Positions 61,401-64,000 of a stretch of 64,000 nt of DNA are shown here, piece by piece (the first letter of the stretch is position 1; the number at the start of each line of letters is the position of its first letter). The position numbers were made by a program, and so were the translations under genes. Under the pieces are notes generated by a model that saw only the letters and a program-made list of their open reading frames with translations, searched no databases and had not been told where the DNA came from. The DNA is from Trichobilharzia regenti (lineage: Eukaryota; Platyhelminthes; Trematoda; Strigeidida; Schistosomatidae): positions 48,298,352-48,362,351 of the forward strand of contig OX235270.1 of assembly GCA_944472135.2 (NCBI GenBank). The letters run 5' to 3'.

Positions 61401-63462
61401 TTAATTTTAAGCACGAGTCATCAGGAAAGTTTTTAATCTATATTGTGTATATTCTTCTTGTCATTACTGAAGTAAAAATGTTCTGCGATATGTGTTATGA
61501 CATATATATTTGTTTCTATTTGTTGGTTATTCAGAAGACAACTGGTTGCGAACAGGTTCATATGACCTATTATGTAATCAACTTGAGTATATGCGCGCCA
61601 GTACTGGTAAGTAATTTGAAAATGAGATTGAATATAAAAATTAAAATTTTATAAATCTTGTTTTCAAATAATAATTGAATAATTAGGAGTATTATTTTAA
61701 AATCACTCAGACAAATAAAACACTAAGATGATGTGTGCAAAACAAATTTTAAACCCTCTTAGTACTCTACCAGGTCATCAGATAGTTTGCTGAAATGAAT
61801 GTATACGAGTACTATAAGCCCCACATTAACCAGGAAAGTGACCAGTAGTCAGAAATCGTAAGTCAAATGACAAGAGTAAGAATAATGTAATATCAGTCTA
61901 TTATTAGAAATTTCAGGAACTAAGCTTTCCATGGAATATGCATTAGATAGTCCTAGAAAACAGTTATGAAGTTTACTGGTACCCTAAAGCTATAAGTCTT
62001 CAATCCTTCTCGTTTTCGTTGAGAAGCCATGCTATGAAATCACATATCTCATCACTATAGTTTAATTGGCTGATTTTTCGCCTTGACTACATCTTTAAAA
62101 ACATAAACCGTGTCTCTAAAGAACCCACATGAATTGTTATCAGGTTTATATAAAGAGATCATTATTGTCCTTAGACTGTGTCACAGTCCAAACGTCGTGA
62201 AAAAGCTATTACACTTAATAAGCTGTGCATATGCATTTGGTTAGAACGAAAGAGGATCTGAATATTTGTTGCTTTTTTGTTGTTGAGAAAAATAAAAAAT
62301 TTACCGATTTGCACGAACTAATTTAAATTTCCTGTCCCATTTATTATGGATACTGTTAAGTACATTTAAATGACTAATAAAGTGACCAGACCGCTTTTAA
62401 AATGCTGTCTCTTCTACCGCTTGTTTATTTTTTTTCTTTCTTTCCGCATGTAAATGCTCAAATTTGAACAAAACTGTTTACCTTAACAACAAAAATATTG
62501 TGCATTGCATGGTTTTGATTACTATCATTACACATATTAATTTTTCAAATCAGGAGAACATGATCTAACAAGACTTCCGGGCACGTCAACACTGTATGCA
62601 AAAGGTATTTCACTTCGTCCAAAAACACTGAATATTTCTGGACAAGGTCCTGTCGGTGAGCTATAAAATTTTCATATGAACCAATTATATTACTGAATAC
62701 ATGAAATAAGTTAGGATTTTTCTAATTTTGCGTTTCAGTTTAGATTGTATAGTATGTCATTCACAGTTACCATTACACAAAATATTTTGTCTGAAGAGAG
62801 TCTGAAACAGCTAGTGCCACACATCTTTCCAATAAAAGTCTTCTTACCCCTAATTAGTCGCAAATTACTTGAATATAGATTTTAAATGGGTTCAAAAGTA
62901 GGTGCTTGAAATTCATCCACAAATTCTAAGCTCGGCTTTAATATCTATAAAGTATTTTTGTTAAGATACTGAAGGAGATTCTGTGCTTCACTACACTATA
63001 ATGCGCAGGTACGTCTGAATGTATGAGATCACATGGTTCAAATTATTTTCCGAAAATGAATAAACACTACTTTTTTCAGAATAAATAACCAAAAGAAATG
63101 GTAGTGGTATCCTCGTTAAAATTTCATAATATAAAGTAAAATGCCTTTCATGCACGATAATTTTTATCTATCTACTAATGTATCCCATGCTCAGTTTGTA
63201 TCAAAATAACTCTTTTTTGTGTTACGCGTGCACTCCACCATATGAATGAACAACATTTCTGCAACTCCACGTTTATTGCATGTTTGTACTTTTACCGATT
63301 TGCTAAGAGTGACAGTTTATTTCATGTTTCTCAATTTACTTTTAATTTGATTACTTTTCTTCAGTTTCGGTAGATGAAACTGTTCGTTCAAGTCTTCATG
63401 ACAGCTTGATAGAAGAACGTGTTGAGCCATTGTTGAGTAAAAAAGTACGTCGCTTTTTATTG
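8737..63462 (+). CDS. ANK: Ankyrin (ANK1/2/3, unc-44 type), 19 exons, 5'- and 3'-partial
   Basis: Adaptor protein that links membrane proteins to the spectrin cytoskeleton (known of the family). Exons: 8737-8838, 15185-15382, 18179-18277, 23430-23618, 24972-25070, 29034-29231, 30733-30831, 43215-43313, 46503-46601, 50820-51017, 51664-51861, 52626-52775, 56500-56751, 57550-57867, 58027-58255, 59300-59368, 61535-61606, 62554-62655, 63365-63462. They join into 956 codons without a stop. The product starts [16 protein letters not shown] and carries 24 ankyrin repeats (about residues 1-790), matching vertebrate ankyrins repeat for repeat, including the atypical repeat 5-6 stretch with [12 protein letters not shown] and the [10 protein letters not shown] motif. 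A linker rich in Ser and acidic residues follows (about 790-956). The first Met is not seen; upstream of exon 1 there is no in-frame ATG before the AG. The ZU5 domain should begin just after the last exon. Confidence 0.95.
9005..9090 (-). repeat. SINE family 1 fragment
   Basis: The top strand reads GACCACGGATGGATATGAG ... GGAGTACTGGACAGCT ... CATCCTAGTTT, matching the end of the SINE units at 39702-40850 that is distal to the tRNA-like part. Confidence 0.6.
9545..9715 (+). repeat. 3' end of a Penelope-like element
   Basis: Contains the stem GAGCA...TGCTC followed by GAAACGTCATCAG, then CTCCATAATGGAGTTATAC and CACAGTGCAC. The reverse complement of 33241-33420, just 3' of the PLE endonuclease frame there, has the same order of motifs. 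I read this as a heavily 5'-truncated copy of that family. Confidence 0.7.
10221..10318 (-). repeat. Inverted PLE terminal repeat, left arm
   Basis: Reverse complement of 10772-10869 with few mismatches. It places the PLE terminus in inverted orientation at the 5' end of the insertion, a known PLE arrangement. Confidence 0.88.
10224..10904 (+). mobile_element. 5'-truncated Penelope-like element with inverted terminal repeats and TSD
   Basis: The middle encodes a GIY-YIG endonuclease remnant: [13 protein letters not shown] at about 10337-10380, then after a frameshift [15 protein letters not shown] and [12 protein letters not shown]. It ends near 10800. The flanks 10221-10318 and 10772-10869 are about 98-bp inverted repeats of each other, both with the CTGAAGATGTCACC-type core on the outward strand. 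A 13-bp direct repeat TAAACAAGAGTTT at 10211-10223 and 10905-10917 is a target-site duplication. No RT is left. Confidence 0.87.
10772..10869 (+). repeat. PLE terminal repeat with hammerhead-like core, right arm
   Basis: Contains CTGAAGA, a seven-pair stem GTCACCY-loop-GGGTGAT, then GAAAGCTT: the CUGANGA/stem II/GAAA order of a hammerhead ribozyme. Upstream AAGCTC could pair with GCTT as stem III. A third copy lies at 32738-32820. Confidence 0.75.
11358..11495 (+). repeat. Dispersed repeat shared with 54315-54454
   Basis: ACAGAAGACATGGG ... GGCAACAGAT ... TCTTCTGATTGGT is found inverted at 54315-54454. It has a TATA-like TATTTATA. It could be part of a solo LTR; the element type is not proven. 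Confidence 0.5.
12370..12640 (-). mobile_element. LINE 3'-end fragment
   Basis: GGGAACATAGGGTTTTCG, the TCATTTCCTCTTCACATGA block and TCACTTGAATGTCTC align in order with the tail of the LINE at 47330-47620. No coding part remains. Confidence 0.6.
13795..14860 (-). mobile_element. LINE 3' part with nested SINE
   Basis: The - strand frame at 14637-14380 reads [20 protein letters not shown] and [10 protein letters not shown]..., the C-terminal region of a LINE RT, like the copy at 47630-48289 ([20 protein letters not shown]). The LINE tail at 13795-14040 is separated from this coding part by a family 1 SINE at about 14040-14350. Sequence up to 14860 still aligns to the 47930-48150 part. 5'-truncated and dead. 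Confidence 0.8.
14040..14350 (-). repeat. SINE family 1 nested in a LINE
   Basis: The top strand carries CATGAACTGACATCAGTTAA, GGGAGTACTG, then a tRNA-like block with the reverse-complement B box GGTTCGAACTC, and CATGACATAGCGCGACCAC. It interrupts the LINE tail and so is younger. Confidence 0.8.
15185..15382 (+). CDS. ANK: Ankyrin exon 2 (ANK repeats 2-3)
   Basis: 66 codons, exactly two 33-residue repeats, phase 0-0. Acceptor TTACAG, donor GTAAGA. Motifs [13 protein letters not shown] and [13 protein letters not shown] are almost identical to vertebrate ankyrin repeats 2 and 3. Confidence 0.95.
15383..18178 (+). other. Ankyrin intron 2
   Basis: 2.8 kb intron, phase 0. It has a SINE at 16949-17146. 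The part 15700-16300 is less AT-rich and looks repeat-like, but no coding homology was recognised. Confidence 0.8.
16949..17146 (-). repeat. tRNA-derived SINE, family 2 variant
   Basis: The - strand reads GTTCGTCGGTGGTTCAGAG, then a B-box-like block, then AGGTTGGGGATGAGGCTGGC and CTGCTACTGAAGCTTCA. The second half is shared with 25491-25712 and 56853-57045. Confidence 0.75.
18179..18277 (+). CDS. ANK: Ankyrin exon 3 (ANK repeat 4)
   Basis: 33 codons, phase 0-0, acceptor TATCCAG, donor GTAAGC. The repeat [18 protein letters not shown] matches the TPLYMAAQENH repeat of vertebrate ankyrins. Confidence 0.94.
19190..19345 (-). repeat. SINE family 1 unit fragment
   Basis: GGACCTCACTG ... TTCTCACTAGAACTACAGGA ... 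TTTACGAGTTGATCAC matches the spacer joining consecutive 399-bp units at 40020-40150, so this spacer is part of the dispersed unit and not only of the array. Confidence 0.6.
19345..19425 (+). repeat. Direct repeat, copy 1
   Basis: CTGGGTGTCCATTTTCTAAA ... CATATCTGTTGTTCATGCAC recurs at 20810-20892 with few changes. Confidence 0.7.
19431..19484 (+). repeat. (TA)n microsatellite
   Basis: 54 bp of uninterrupted AT dinucleotide, directly after the first copy of the dispersed repeat. Confidence 0.95.
20805..20892 (+). repeat. Direct repeat, copy 2
   Basis: Same sequence as 19345-19425 preceded by CAACAGTCAGAATA; about 1.46 kb downstream in the same orientation, without the TA run. Confidence 0.7.
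23430..23618 (+). CDS. ANK: Ankyrin exon 4 (ANK repeats 5-6)
   Basis: 63 codons, phase 0-0, acceptor CTTCAG, donor GTGAGT. Repeat 5 has [18 protein letters not shown]; repeat 6 starts [13 protein letters not shown] instead of the usual G-TPLH, a family-specific deviation. It ends EINVDHTSA and lacks the short insert that vertebrate ankyrins carry before repeat 7. Confidence 0.95.
23619..24971 (+). other. Ankyrin intron 4
   Basis: 1.35 kb AT-rich intron, phase 0, no repeat or gene seen. Confidence 0.85.
24972..25070 (+). CDS. ANK: Ankyrin exon 5 (ANK repeat 7)
   Basis: 33 codons, phase 0-0, acceptor ATACAG, donor GTAAGT. The repeat [20 protein letters not shown] is nearly identical to repeat 7 of vertebrate ankyrins. 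Confidence 0.95.
25491..25712 (+). repeat. tRNA-derived SINE, family 2 variant
   Basis: Starts GCGTCGGTGGCATAGCGG; tRNA-like A box TGGCATAGCGG and B box GGTTCGATCCC at 25500-25555. The body has AGGTTGGGCATGAGGCTAGC and the end CTACAGAAACTTCAGG. It lies directly before the LINE 5' region. Confidence 0.82.
25713..28436 (+). mobile_element. LINE (non-LTR retrotransposon), broken and 3'-truncated
   Basis: 25713-26620 is a 5' leader. From 26630 an AP-endonuclease domain reads [34 protein letters not shown] and [12 protein letters not shown]. After a frameshift near 27200 it continues as [14 protein letters not shown] and [14 protein letters not shown] connecting region follows with stops at about 27532 and 27841. 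The RT begins near 28040 ([41 protein letters not shown]), with further stops near 28219 and 28378. Homology ends at about 28436 after CIDHIFTHR, before the catalytic FADD box. CR1- or RTE-like; clade not assigned. Confidence 0.88.
29034..29231 (+). CDS. ANK: Ankyrin exon 6 (ANK repeats 8-9)
   Basis: 66 codons, phase 0-0, acceptor AAACAG, donor GTATCT (weaker than the others). It encodes [18 protein letters not shown] and [14 protein letters not shown]; the [11 protein letters not shown] core is typical of repeat 9. Confidence 0.94.
29232..30732 (+). other. Ankyrin intron 6
   Basis: 1.5 kb AT-rich intron, phase 0, no repeat recognised. Confidence 0.85.
30733..30831 (+). CDS. ANK: Ankyrin exon 7 (ANK repeat 10)
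   Basis: 33 codons, phase 0-0, acceptor CTCAAAG, donor GTAAGT. The repeat [20 protein letters not shown] corresponds to the LHMAAQGDH repeat of ankyrins. It is followed by the 12.4 kb intron, the largest complete intron in the window. Confidence 0.94.
30930..31041. repeat. MITE-like foldback element
   Basis: The left end CTTTGATTGAACACTAGTAA and the reverse complement of the right end, CTTTGATTGGACGCTAGTAA, form about 31-bp terminal inverted repeats around a 112-bp unit. A diverged copy lies at 5248-5345. Confidence 0.65.
31075..31250 (+). repeat. Possible tRNA-derived SINE, third type
   Basis: AGCCTGAATAGCTCAATCG resembles an A-box region and GGGTTTGAATCTC a B box. No second copy of this type was found in the window. 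Confidence 0.45.
31495..31745 (-). repeat. SINE family 1
   Basis: Top strand: TCATGAGCTGACATCAGTAG, GGGAGTACTGGACAACTG, the reverse-complement B box GGGATTCGAACCC, ACCACTAAGCCACTGGGA and GACATAGCGCGACC. It has the same order as the other family 1 units. Confidence 0.85.
32738..32822 (+). repeat. Solo PLE terminal repeat
   Basis: GCGCTGAAGATGTCACCCAG ... GATGAAGC-like AATGAAAGCTTCGC ... CTCAGAGAACAAAACCACAT matches the arms of the 10224-10904 element. No coding part is attached. Confidence 0.75.
32830..33065 (-). pseudogene. Possible LINE endonuclease fragment
   Basis: The - strand reads [20 protein letters not shown] then TFIHAK, similar in pattern to the RGGGVAIYV segment of LINE AP-endonucleases. 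It is short, has stops, and the assignment is weak. Confidence 0.35.
33230..34738 (-). mobile_element. Penelope-like element, 5'-truncated
   Basis: Reading downward from 34738: [20 protein letters not shown] (RT), then [20 protein letters not shown] and [14 protein letters not shown] with the catalytic YVDD intact, up to 34242. After a gap and frameshift, 34145-33432 encodes the connecting region and a GIY-YIG endonuclease ([22 protein letters not shown]). The 3' end at 33420-33241 has the stem GAGCA...TGCTC plus GAAACGTCATCAG. It differs from the two + strand PLEs next to it, so it belongs to another family. Antisense to the ankyrin gene. Confidence 0.88.
34750..35521 (+). mobile_element. 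Penelope-like element A, 5' portion (interrupted)
   Basis: Degenerate frames encode [20 protein letters not shown], then [33 protein letters not shown], and [20 protein letters not shown]; the YxDD box is replaced near [13 protein letters not shown]. The RT ends [10 protein letters not shown] at 35521, where a second element begins. The C-terminal half resumes at 38451. It starts 12 bp from the truncated end of the oppositely oriented PLE. Confidence 0.85.
35522..38444 (+). mobile_element. Penelope-like element B, nested in element A, nearly intact
   Basis: About 2.9 kb with one long open frame and a 0.57 kb 3' untranslated part. It splits element A; the sequence AAGAGG at 35516-35521 and 38445-38450 may be the target duplication. 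The frame runs open from the element A remnant into element B, so the exact 5' boundary is inferred. Confidence 0.8.
35633..37870 (+). CDS. PLE reverse transcriptase with C-terminal GIY-YIG endonuclease, intact frame
   Basis: First in-frame ATG at 35633 gives 745 residues; the open frame extends upstream to 35498 into the host PLE. Order: N-terminal helical region; [20 protein letters not shown] near residue 182; [33 protein letters not shown] near 332; [18 protein letters not shown]; catalytic YMDD at 431-434; [19 protein letters not shown]; then a linker and the endonuclease with [19 protein letters not shown] (YIG at 644) and REH. These are the domains and order of Penelope-like enzymes, which nick DNA with GIY-YIG and prime reverse transcription on the target. 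No internal stop or frameshift is seen, so it may be a recently active copy. It lies in sense orientation inside ankyrin intron 7. Confidence 0.92.
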   Translation: MTLKRHALNQLESIQSDITQLELNISQRNYALLDLPEEMRLQFMQYVDEIAECNSSKKRTQLMKGLESRTPECRFPANPERYVHNFSSVILDKLQLEALSLGSKFCDIRTEISQIDTDVQFENFYIQTGDLVASSDEDLERFKSTLVDCCYQYRQKDKNKPHSILTKQHREAVKRLRQNENIVITRPDKGPGIVIMDKQDYINKMNSILADRSKFQKPKAMKDHTEKIEKEITNLLKDLKGKGYLSPKTFENIKPTGSTISRMYGLPKVHKSGVPLRPILDMSHSPYHETAKWLVQLLQPLHDELVKHSVKDTFQFVDKIKNLNATGKYMASLDVSSLFTNVPLVETIDYICEQIIEKKLCTDIPISNLKQLLVKCTTNVQFLFNNEIYRQVDGVAMGSPLGPIFANIFLAKLENSPLKEEIAKMEMYCRYMDDTFVVYDEGLNSDLILNNFNNAHPAVHFTYEGEYNDSLHFLDVLLTRREDGSIKRTIFRKLETKAQYTHFLSFVPMKYKRNLIRCLAFRARSICSEECVEKELQIIRDILSENGYPEKFIKANIGYNSRKHELTTVEKKPLFLRLQFKGDTPAEILSQRLTRAIKKTFYSARLCLSFTSRPMFTQQLKDALPNLSSSSCIYHFNCSCGSSYIGRTIRQVRLRVREHLPAWFSRGEIKCIKSSILSHLVDTGHRIDVNTAFRVIYRIPKSLSRTVRLRLLHIAEAVAIRSTKPELCIQKEHVQTLFLPWPTLD
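38451..39165 (+). mobile_element. Penelope-like element A, 3' portion
   Basis: Decayed frame with [36 protein letters not shown] and [14 protein letters not shown], then a GIY-YIG relic [14 protein letters not shown] (YIG changed to YMR), and [20 protein letters not shown] near 39020-39090. It continues the coding order of 34750-35521 and lies on the far side of element B. Confidence 0.82.
39166..39701 (+). other. AT-rich sequence between PLE A and the SINE array
   Basis: Frames near 39420-39480 ([20 protein letters not shown]) and 39494-39694 could be the N-terminal part of another PLE copy, as in partial tandem PLE insertions. The similarity is weak. Confidence 0.3.
39702..40850 (-). repeat. 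Tandem array of 399-bp units containing SINE family 1
   Basis: Units start at 39702, 40101 and 40500; the third breaks off near 40850. They are nearly identical (one change, GTAAAGG versus GTAAGGG, seen early in unit 1). Each holds a tRNA-like block on the - strand with B box GGTTCGAATCCCAG and A-box-like GTGGCTGAATGGT, plus spacer sequence seen elsewhere as a single copy. Confidence 0.93.
40856..41010 (+). repeat. Inverted partial copy of the SINE unit
   Basis: GCTGAATGGTATACGAGCTC to CTTCTCTAACTGATATCA is the reverse complement of about 39753-39905 in unit 1, forming a palindromic end to the array. Confidence 0.92.
43215..43313 (+). CDS. ANK: Ankyrin exon 8 (ANK repeat 11)
   Basis: 33 codons, phase 0-0, acceptor CTACAG, donor GTGAGT. 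The repeat [20 protein letters not shown] matches the [14 protein letters not shown] repeat of vertebrate ankyrins. Confidence 0.94.
43314..46502 (+). other. Ankyrin intron 8
   Basis: 3.2 kb AT-rich intron, phase 0. An ATAATAATAACTTTATTCC stretch near 45295 resembles simple-repeat LINE ends but has no coding support. Nothing else recognised. Confidence 0.8.
46503..46601 (+). CDS. ANK: Ankyrin exon 9 (ANK repeat 12)
   Basis: 33 codons, phase 0-0, acceptor TTTTAG, donor GTAATA. The repeat [20 protein letters not shown] matches the LHIACKKNR repeat. Confidence 0.94.
47330..48800 (-). mobile_element. LINE reverse transcriptase, 5'-truncated, one frameshift
   Basis: From 48800 downward: [60 protein letters not shown] and [15 protein letters not shown] (RT motifs 1-3). 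A frameshift near 48385 is followed by [20 protein letters not shown] and [13 protein letters not shown] with the catalytic FADD intact, then [40 protein letters not shown] and [20 protein letters not shown] to 47630. The tail to 47330 is shared with 13795 and 12370. RTE/CR1-like; the endonuclease is lost by 5' truncation. Confidence 0.9.
49345..49563 (+). repeat. Long inverted repeat, left arm
   Basis: About 219 bp, reverse complement of 49919-50137 with few mismatches. Includes AGGCGAATTCATTTTCTTAG and AAACGGTCAAGAAAATTGGG. Confidence 0.93.
49919..50137 (-). repeat. Long inverted repeat, right arm
   Basis: Pairs with 49345-49563 across a 355-bp spacer. The spacer has a short TA run and no coding region that I recognise. 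Confidence 0.93.
50820..51017 (+). CDS. ANK: Ankyrin exon 10 (ANK repeats 13-14)
   Basis: 66 codons, phase 0-0, acceptor AATAG, donor GTAAGT. It encodes [20 protein letters not shown] and [20 protein letters not shown], aligning to the HVAAFMGH and RGETALHMAARA repeats of other ankyrins. Confidence 0.94.
51018..51663 (+). other. Ankyrin intron 10
   Basis: 646 bp AT-rich, phase 0, nothing recognised. Confidence 0.9.
51664..51861 (+). CDS. ANK: Ankyrin exon 11 (ANK repeats 15-16)
   Basis: 66 codons, phase 0-0, acceptor TCAAAG, donor GTGATT (non-consensus at +4 to +6). It encodes [20 protein letters not shown] and [20 protein letters not shown]. Confidence 0.93.
51862..52625 (+). other. Ankyrin intron 11
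   Basis: 764 bp AT-rich, phase 0, nothing recognised. Confidence 0.9.
52626..52775 (+). CDS. ANK: Ankyrin exon 12 (ANK repeat 17 and first part of 18)
   Basis: 50 codons, phase 0-0, acceptor TTATAG, donor GTTTGT. It encodes [20 protein letters not shown] and then [15 protein letters not shown], so it ends inside repeat 18. The other half of repeat 18 opens exon 13. Confidence 0.93.
53230..53806 (-). mobile_element. Penelope-like element relic (RT fragments)
   Basis: From 53806 downward: [20 protein letters not shown] and [11 protein letters not shown], then [14 protein letters not shown], and near 53320-53280 [19 protein letters not shown], the catalytic box reduced to YIGD. Gaps, frameshifts and missing segments between them. 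Confidence 0.8.
53807..53880 (+). mobile_element. Short PLE RT fragment, opposite orientation
   Basis: The + strand reads [20 protein letters not shown] before a stop, the relic of the [19 protein letters not shown] motif. It abuts the - strand PLE relic head to head. Confidence 0.7.
54005..54255 (+). repeat. SINE family 1
   Basis: GTCGCGCTATGTCGTGAATT ... CTCAGTGGCTCGCCTTGTAA (A box partly deleted) ... GGCTCGAACCCCGATGG ... CAGTACTCCCAGGTTT ... GTCAGCTCATGATGAAATCC. Sense orientation, opposite to the other family 1 units except 40856-41010. Confidence 0.8.
54315..54454 (-). repeat. Dispersed repeat shared with 11358-11495
   Basis: Its reverse complement starts CTGTAACGACAGAAGACATG and ends TCTTCTGATTGGTTTTTCAC, matching 11358-11495. 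The TGT start would suit an LTR end; not proven. Confidence 0.5.
55065..55262 (+). repeat. tRNA-derived SINE, family 2
   Basis: GCGTCGGTGGCACAGCGG, B-box-like GGGTTTGAAACCC, body CACCTGATATCTATGGTCGG, A-rich tail with AAATAAATAAAT. Confidence 0.87.
56500..56751 (+). CDS. ANK: Ankyrin exon 13 (end of ANK repeat 18, repeats 19-20)
   Basis: 84 codons, phase 0-0, acceptor TTAAAG, donor GTAGGT. It starts [13 protein letters not shown], the second half of repeat 18, then [18 protein letters not shown] and [20 protein letters not shown]. Confidence 0.95.
56853..57045 (+). repeat. tRNA-derived SINE, family 2 variant
   Basis: GATGGTTCAGTGGTAGAGTG resembles an A box; the body keeps GGAAAGGTAGGGAATTTGAG, CATCCTGTAAAAAC and CTGCTACTGAA as in 25491-25712. 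The B box is eroded. Confidence 0.7.
57150..57290 (+). repeat. 3' end of a Penelope-like element
   Basis: ACGAGCAATAATTTGTGCTC, then TAAACGTCATCAG, then CTCCATAATGGAATTATAC. It has the same motif order as 9545-9715 and the reverse complement of 33241-33420. One G of the GAAAC core is changed. Confidence 0.7.
57550..57867 (+). CDS. ANK: Ankyrin exon 14 (ANK repeats 21-23)
   Basis: 106 codons, phase 0-0, acceptor CTCTAG, donor GTAGGT. Repeat 21 is [20 protein letters not shown]. Repeat 22 carries about seven extra residues after [14 protein letters not shown], unusual among canonical ankyrins. Repeat 23 is [20 protein letters not shown]. Confidence 0.95.
57868..58026 (+). other. Ankyrin intron 14
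   Basis: 159 bp, phase 0, the shortest intron; no repeats. Confidence 0.9.
58027..58255 (+). CDS. ANK: Ankyrin exon 15 (ANK repeat 24 and start of linker)
   Basis: 229 bp, phase 0 in and phase 1 out, acceptor CTATAG, donor [26 protein letters not shown] is the capping repeat, comparable to NGNTALGIARRLGY of other ankyrins. The linker ends in an acidic stretch, ISDSEEEG, resembling the DVSDEEGDD segment of human ankyrins. Confidence 0.93.
58256..61534 (+). other. Ankyrin introns 15 and 16 with exon 16
   Basis: Introns 58256-59299 and 59369-61534, phase 1, AT-rich; no repeat family or RNA gene recognised. Confidence 0.75.
59300..59368 (+). CDS. ANK: Ankyrin exon 16 (linker, 69 bp, phase 1-1)
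   Basis: Acceptor ATTCAG, donor GTGAGA. It encodes [20 protein letters not shown] plus DGT, between repeats and ZU5. No conserved motif seen; support comes from junctions, frame and position. Confidence 0.75.
61535..61606 (+). CDS. ANK: Ankyrin exon 17 (linker, 72 bp, phase 1-1)
   Basis: Acceptor ATTCAG, donor GTAAGT. It encodes [20 protein letters not shown] then RAST. The QLEYMR part recalls the FLDGMNYLRYS segment of vertebrate ankyrin linkers, though the similarity is short. Confidence 0.75.
61607..63364 (+). other. Ankyrin introns 17 and 18 with exon 18
   Basis: Introns 61607-62553 and 62656-63364, phase 1, AT-rich, nothing else recognised. Confidence 0.75.
62554..62655 (+). CDS. ANK: Ankyrin exon 18 (linker, 102 bp, phase 1-1)
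   Basis: Acceptor ATCAG, donor GTGAGC. It encodes [20 protein letters not shown] and a further 14 residues. A second potential donor, GGTATTT at about 62605, is also in phase 1. Confidence 0.72.
63365..63462 (+). CDS. ANK: Ankyrin exon 19 (linker, just before ZU5)
   Basis: Phase 1 in, acceptor CTTCAG. It encodes [20 protein letters not shown] then [13 protein letters not shown]. Donor GTGAGA at 63463 is favoured because the end RRFLL fits the residues that precede the conserved VDARGG start of ZU5 in other ankyrins. An alternative donor GTACGT at 63445 would remove VRRFLL. Both leave phase 0. Confidence 0.7.
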
Positions 63463-64000
63463 GTGAGAATACTTTACATTCAATTGTTCATTAATGTAGC
63501 TCACCAGTTGTATATTTTATATTGGACAGCCTAATATGATTTGGTTAGAAATTGCCTTTGATGGCATTTGGACTATCAGTTTGTTAGCTCATATACATTA
63601 ATTTCACAGGGAAATGAAGATTTTTCATGTGGGGTATTTTCTTCTGCGCAGATGGGTTTTTTCATCATTTTTCTTCTCAGTACCTTATTTCAGAGTGAGT
63701 ATCGCACAAAACTAAATAATGTGACTAGCTAATCCCGTAACAAGTCTTACCAACACCCTTAGGTCTCCGACTACCTAAATACTGTTGTAGGTGGGAAGCT
63801 TTATCGCAACATAACCAAAGAGACATTCAGTGATTCCTCATAAAAGGAATAAGCCTAAAGGGTAATAAAGTTAGAAAGACTACTTAAATTTGTTTAAAAA
63901 TATAGTCAACTTCAAACCATAACCTTTAGATGAAAGATGGAGGCAGTCTACGTTTTATTGTATTGTGATGGAATGTAACACTACTCAGTGGATCGTTCGT
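63463..64000 (+). other. Ankyrin intron 19, partial
   Basis: Non-coding to the window edge. The next exon should encode the ZU5 domain beyond 64000. Confidence 0.7.

Noticed and set aside
1..64000. CRISPR arrays, operons or bacterial signals
   Set aside because: No regular spacer array or prokaryotic gene organisation; intron-exon structure and retroelements show a eukaryotic genome.

Overview
The window looks like nuclear DNA of a parasitic flatworm, most likely a blood-fluke-like trematode (Schistosoma or a relative). I infer this from the AT-rich sequence, a metazoan ankyrin gene split into small exons by long introns, and the mix of Penelope-like elements, LINE fragments and tRNA-derived SINEs. 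No marker fixes the species.

One host gene spans almost the whole window on the + strand. It is a canonical ankyrin of the ANK1/2/3, unc-44 type. I reconstructed 19 exons between 8737 and 63462, all with GT-AG junctions and a continuous reading frame of 956 codons. Exons 1-15 encode 24 ankyrin repeats, the full membrane-binding set. Introns 1-14 are phase 0 and mostly fall on repeat boundaries. Exons 15-19 encode an acidic, Ser-rich linker, and introns 15-18 are phase 1. The start codon lies upstream of the window or was not recognised. The ZU5, UPA and death domains lie beyond the 3' edge.

The rest is intron and 5' flank colonised by repeats. 1-8736: flank or first intron, with a decayed Penelope-like element (PLE) on the - strand (745-2570) and SINEs. 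8839-15184: PLE end fragments, a PLE insertion with target-site duplication (10211-10917) and LINE tails. 25071-29033: a SINE and a broken LINE (+) with AP-endonuclease and partial reverse transcriptase. 30832-43214: a 12.4 kb intron holding a MITE-like foldback, a PLE on the - strand, a second PLE on the + strand interrupted by a third near-intact PLE, and a 399-bp tandem array of SINE-containing units ending in an inverted copy. 46602-50819: a LINE on the - strand and a 219-bp-arm inverted repeat. 52776-56499: PLE fragments in opposite orientations plus SINEs. The last 6 kb holds the linker exons, with no repeat recognised.

The most interesting features are the nested and head-to-head PLE structures, a hammerhead-ribozyme-like core in PLE terminal repeats, the tandem SINE array, the long palindrome, and the three symmetric phase-1 linker exons that could be skipped in any combination.
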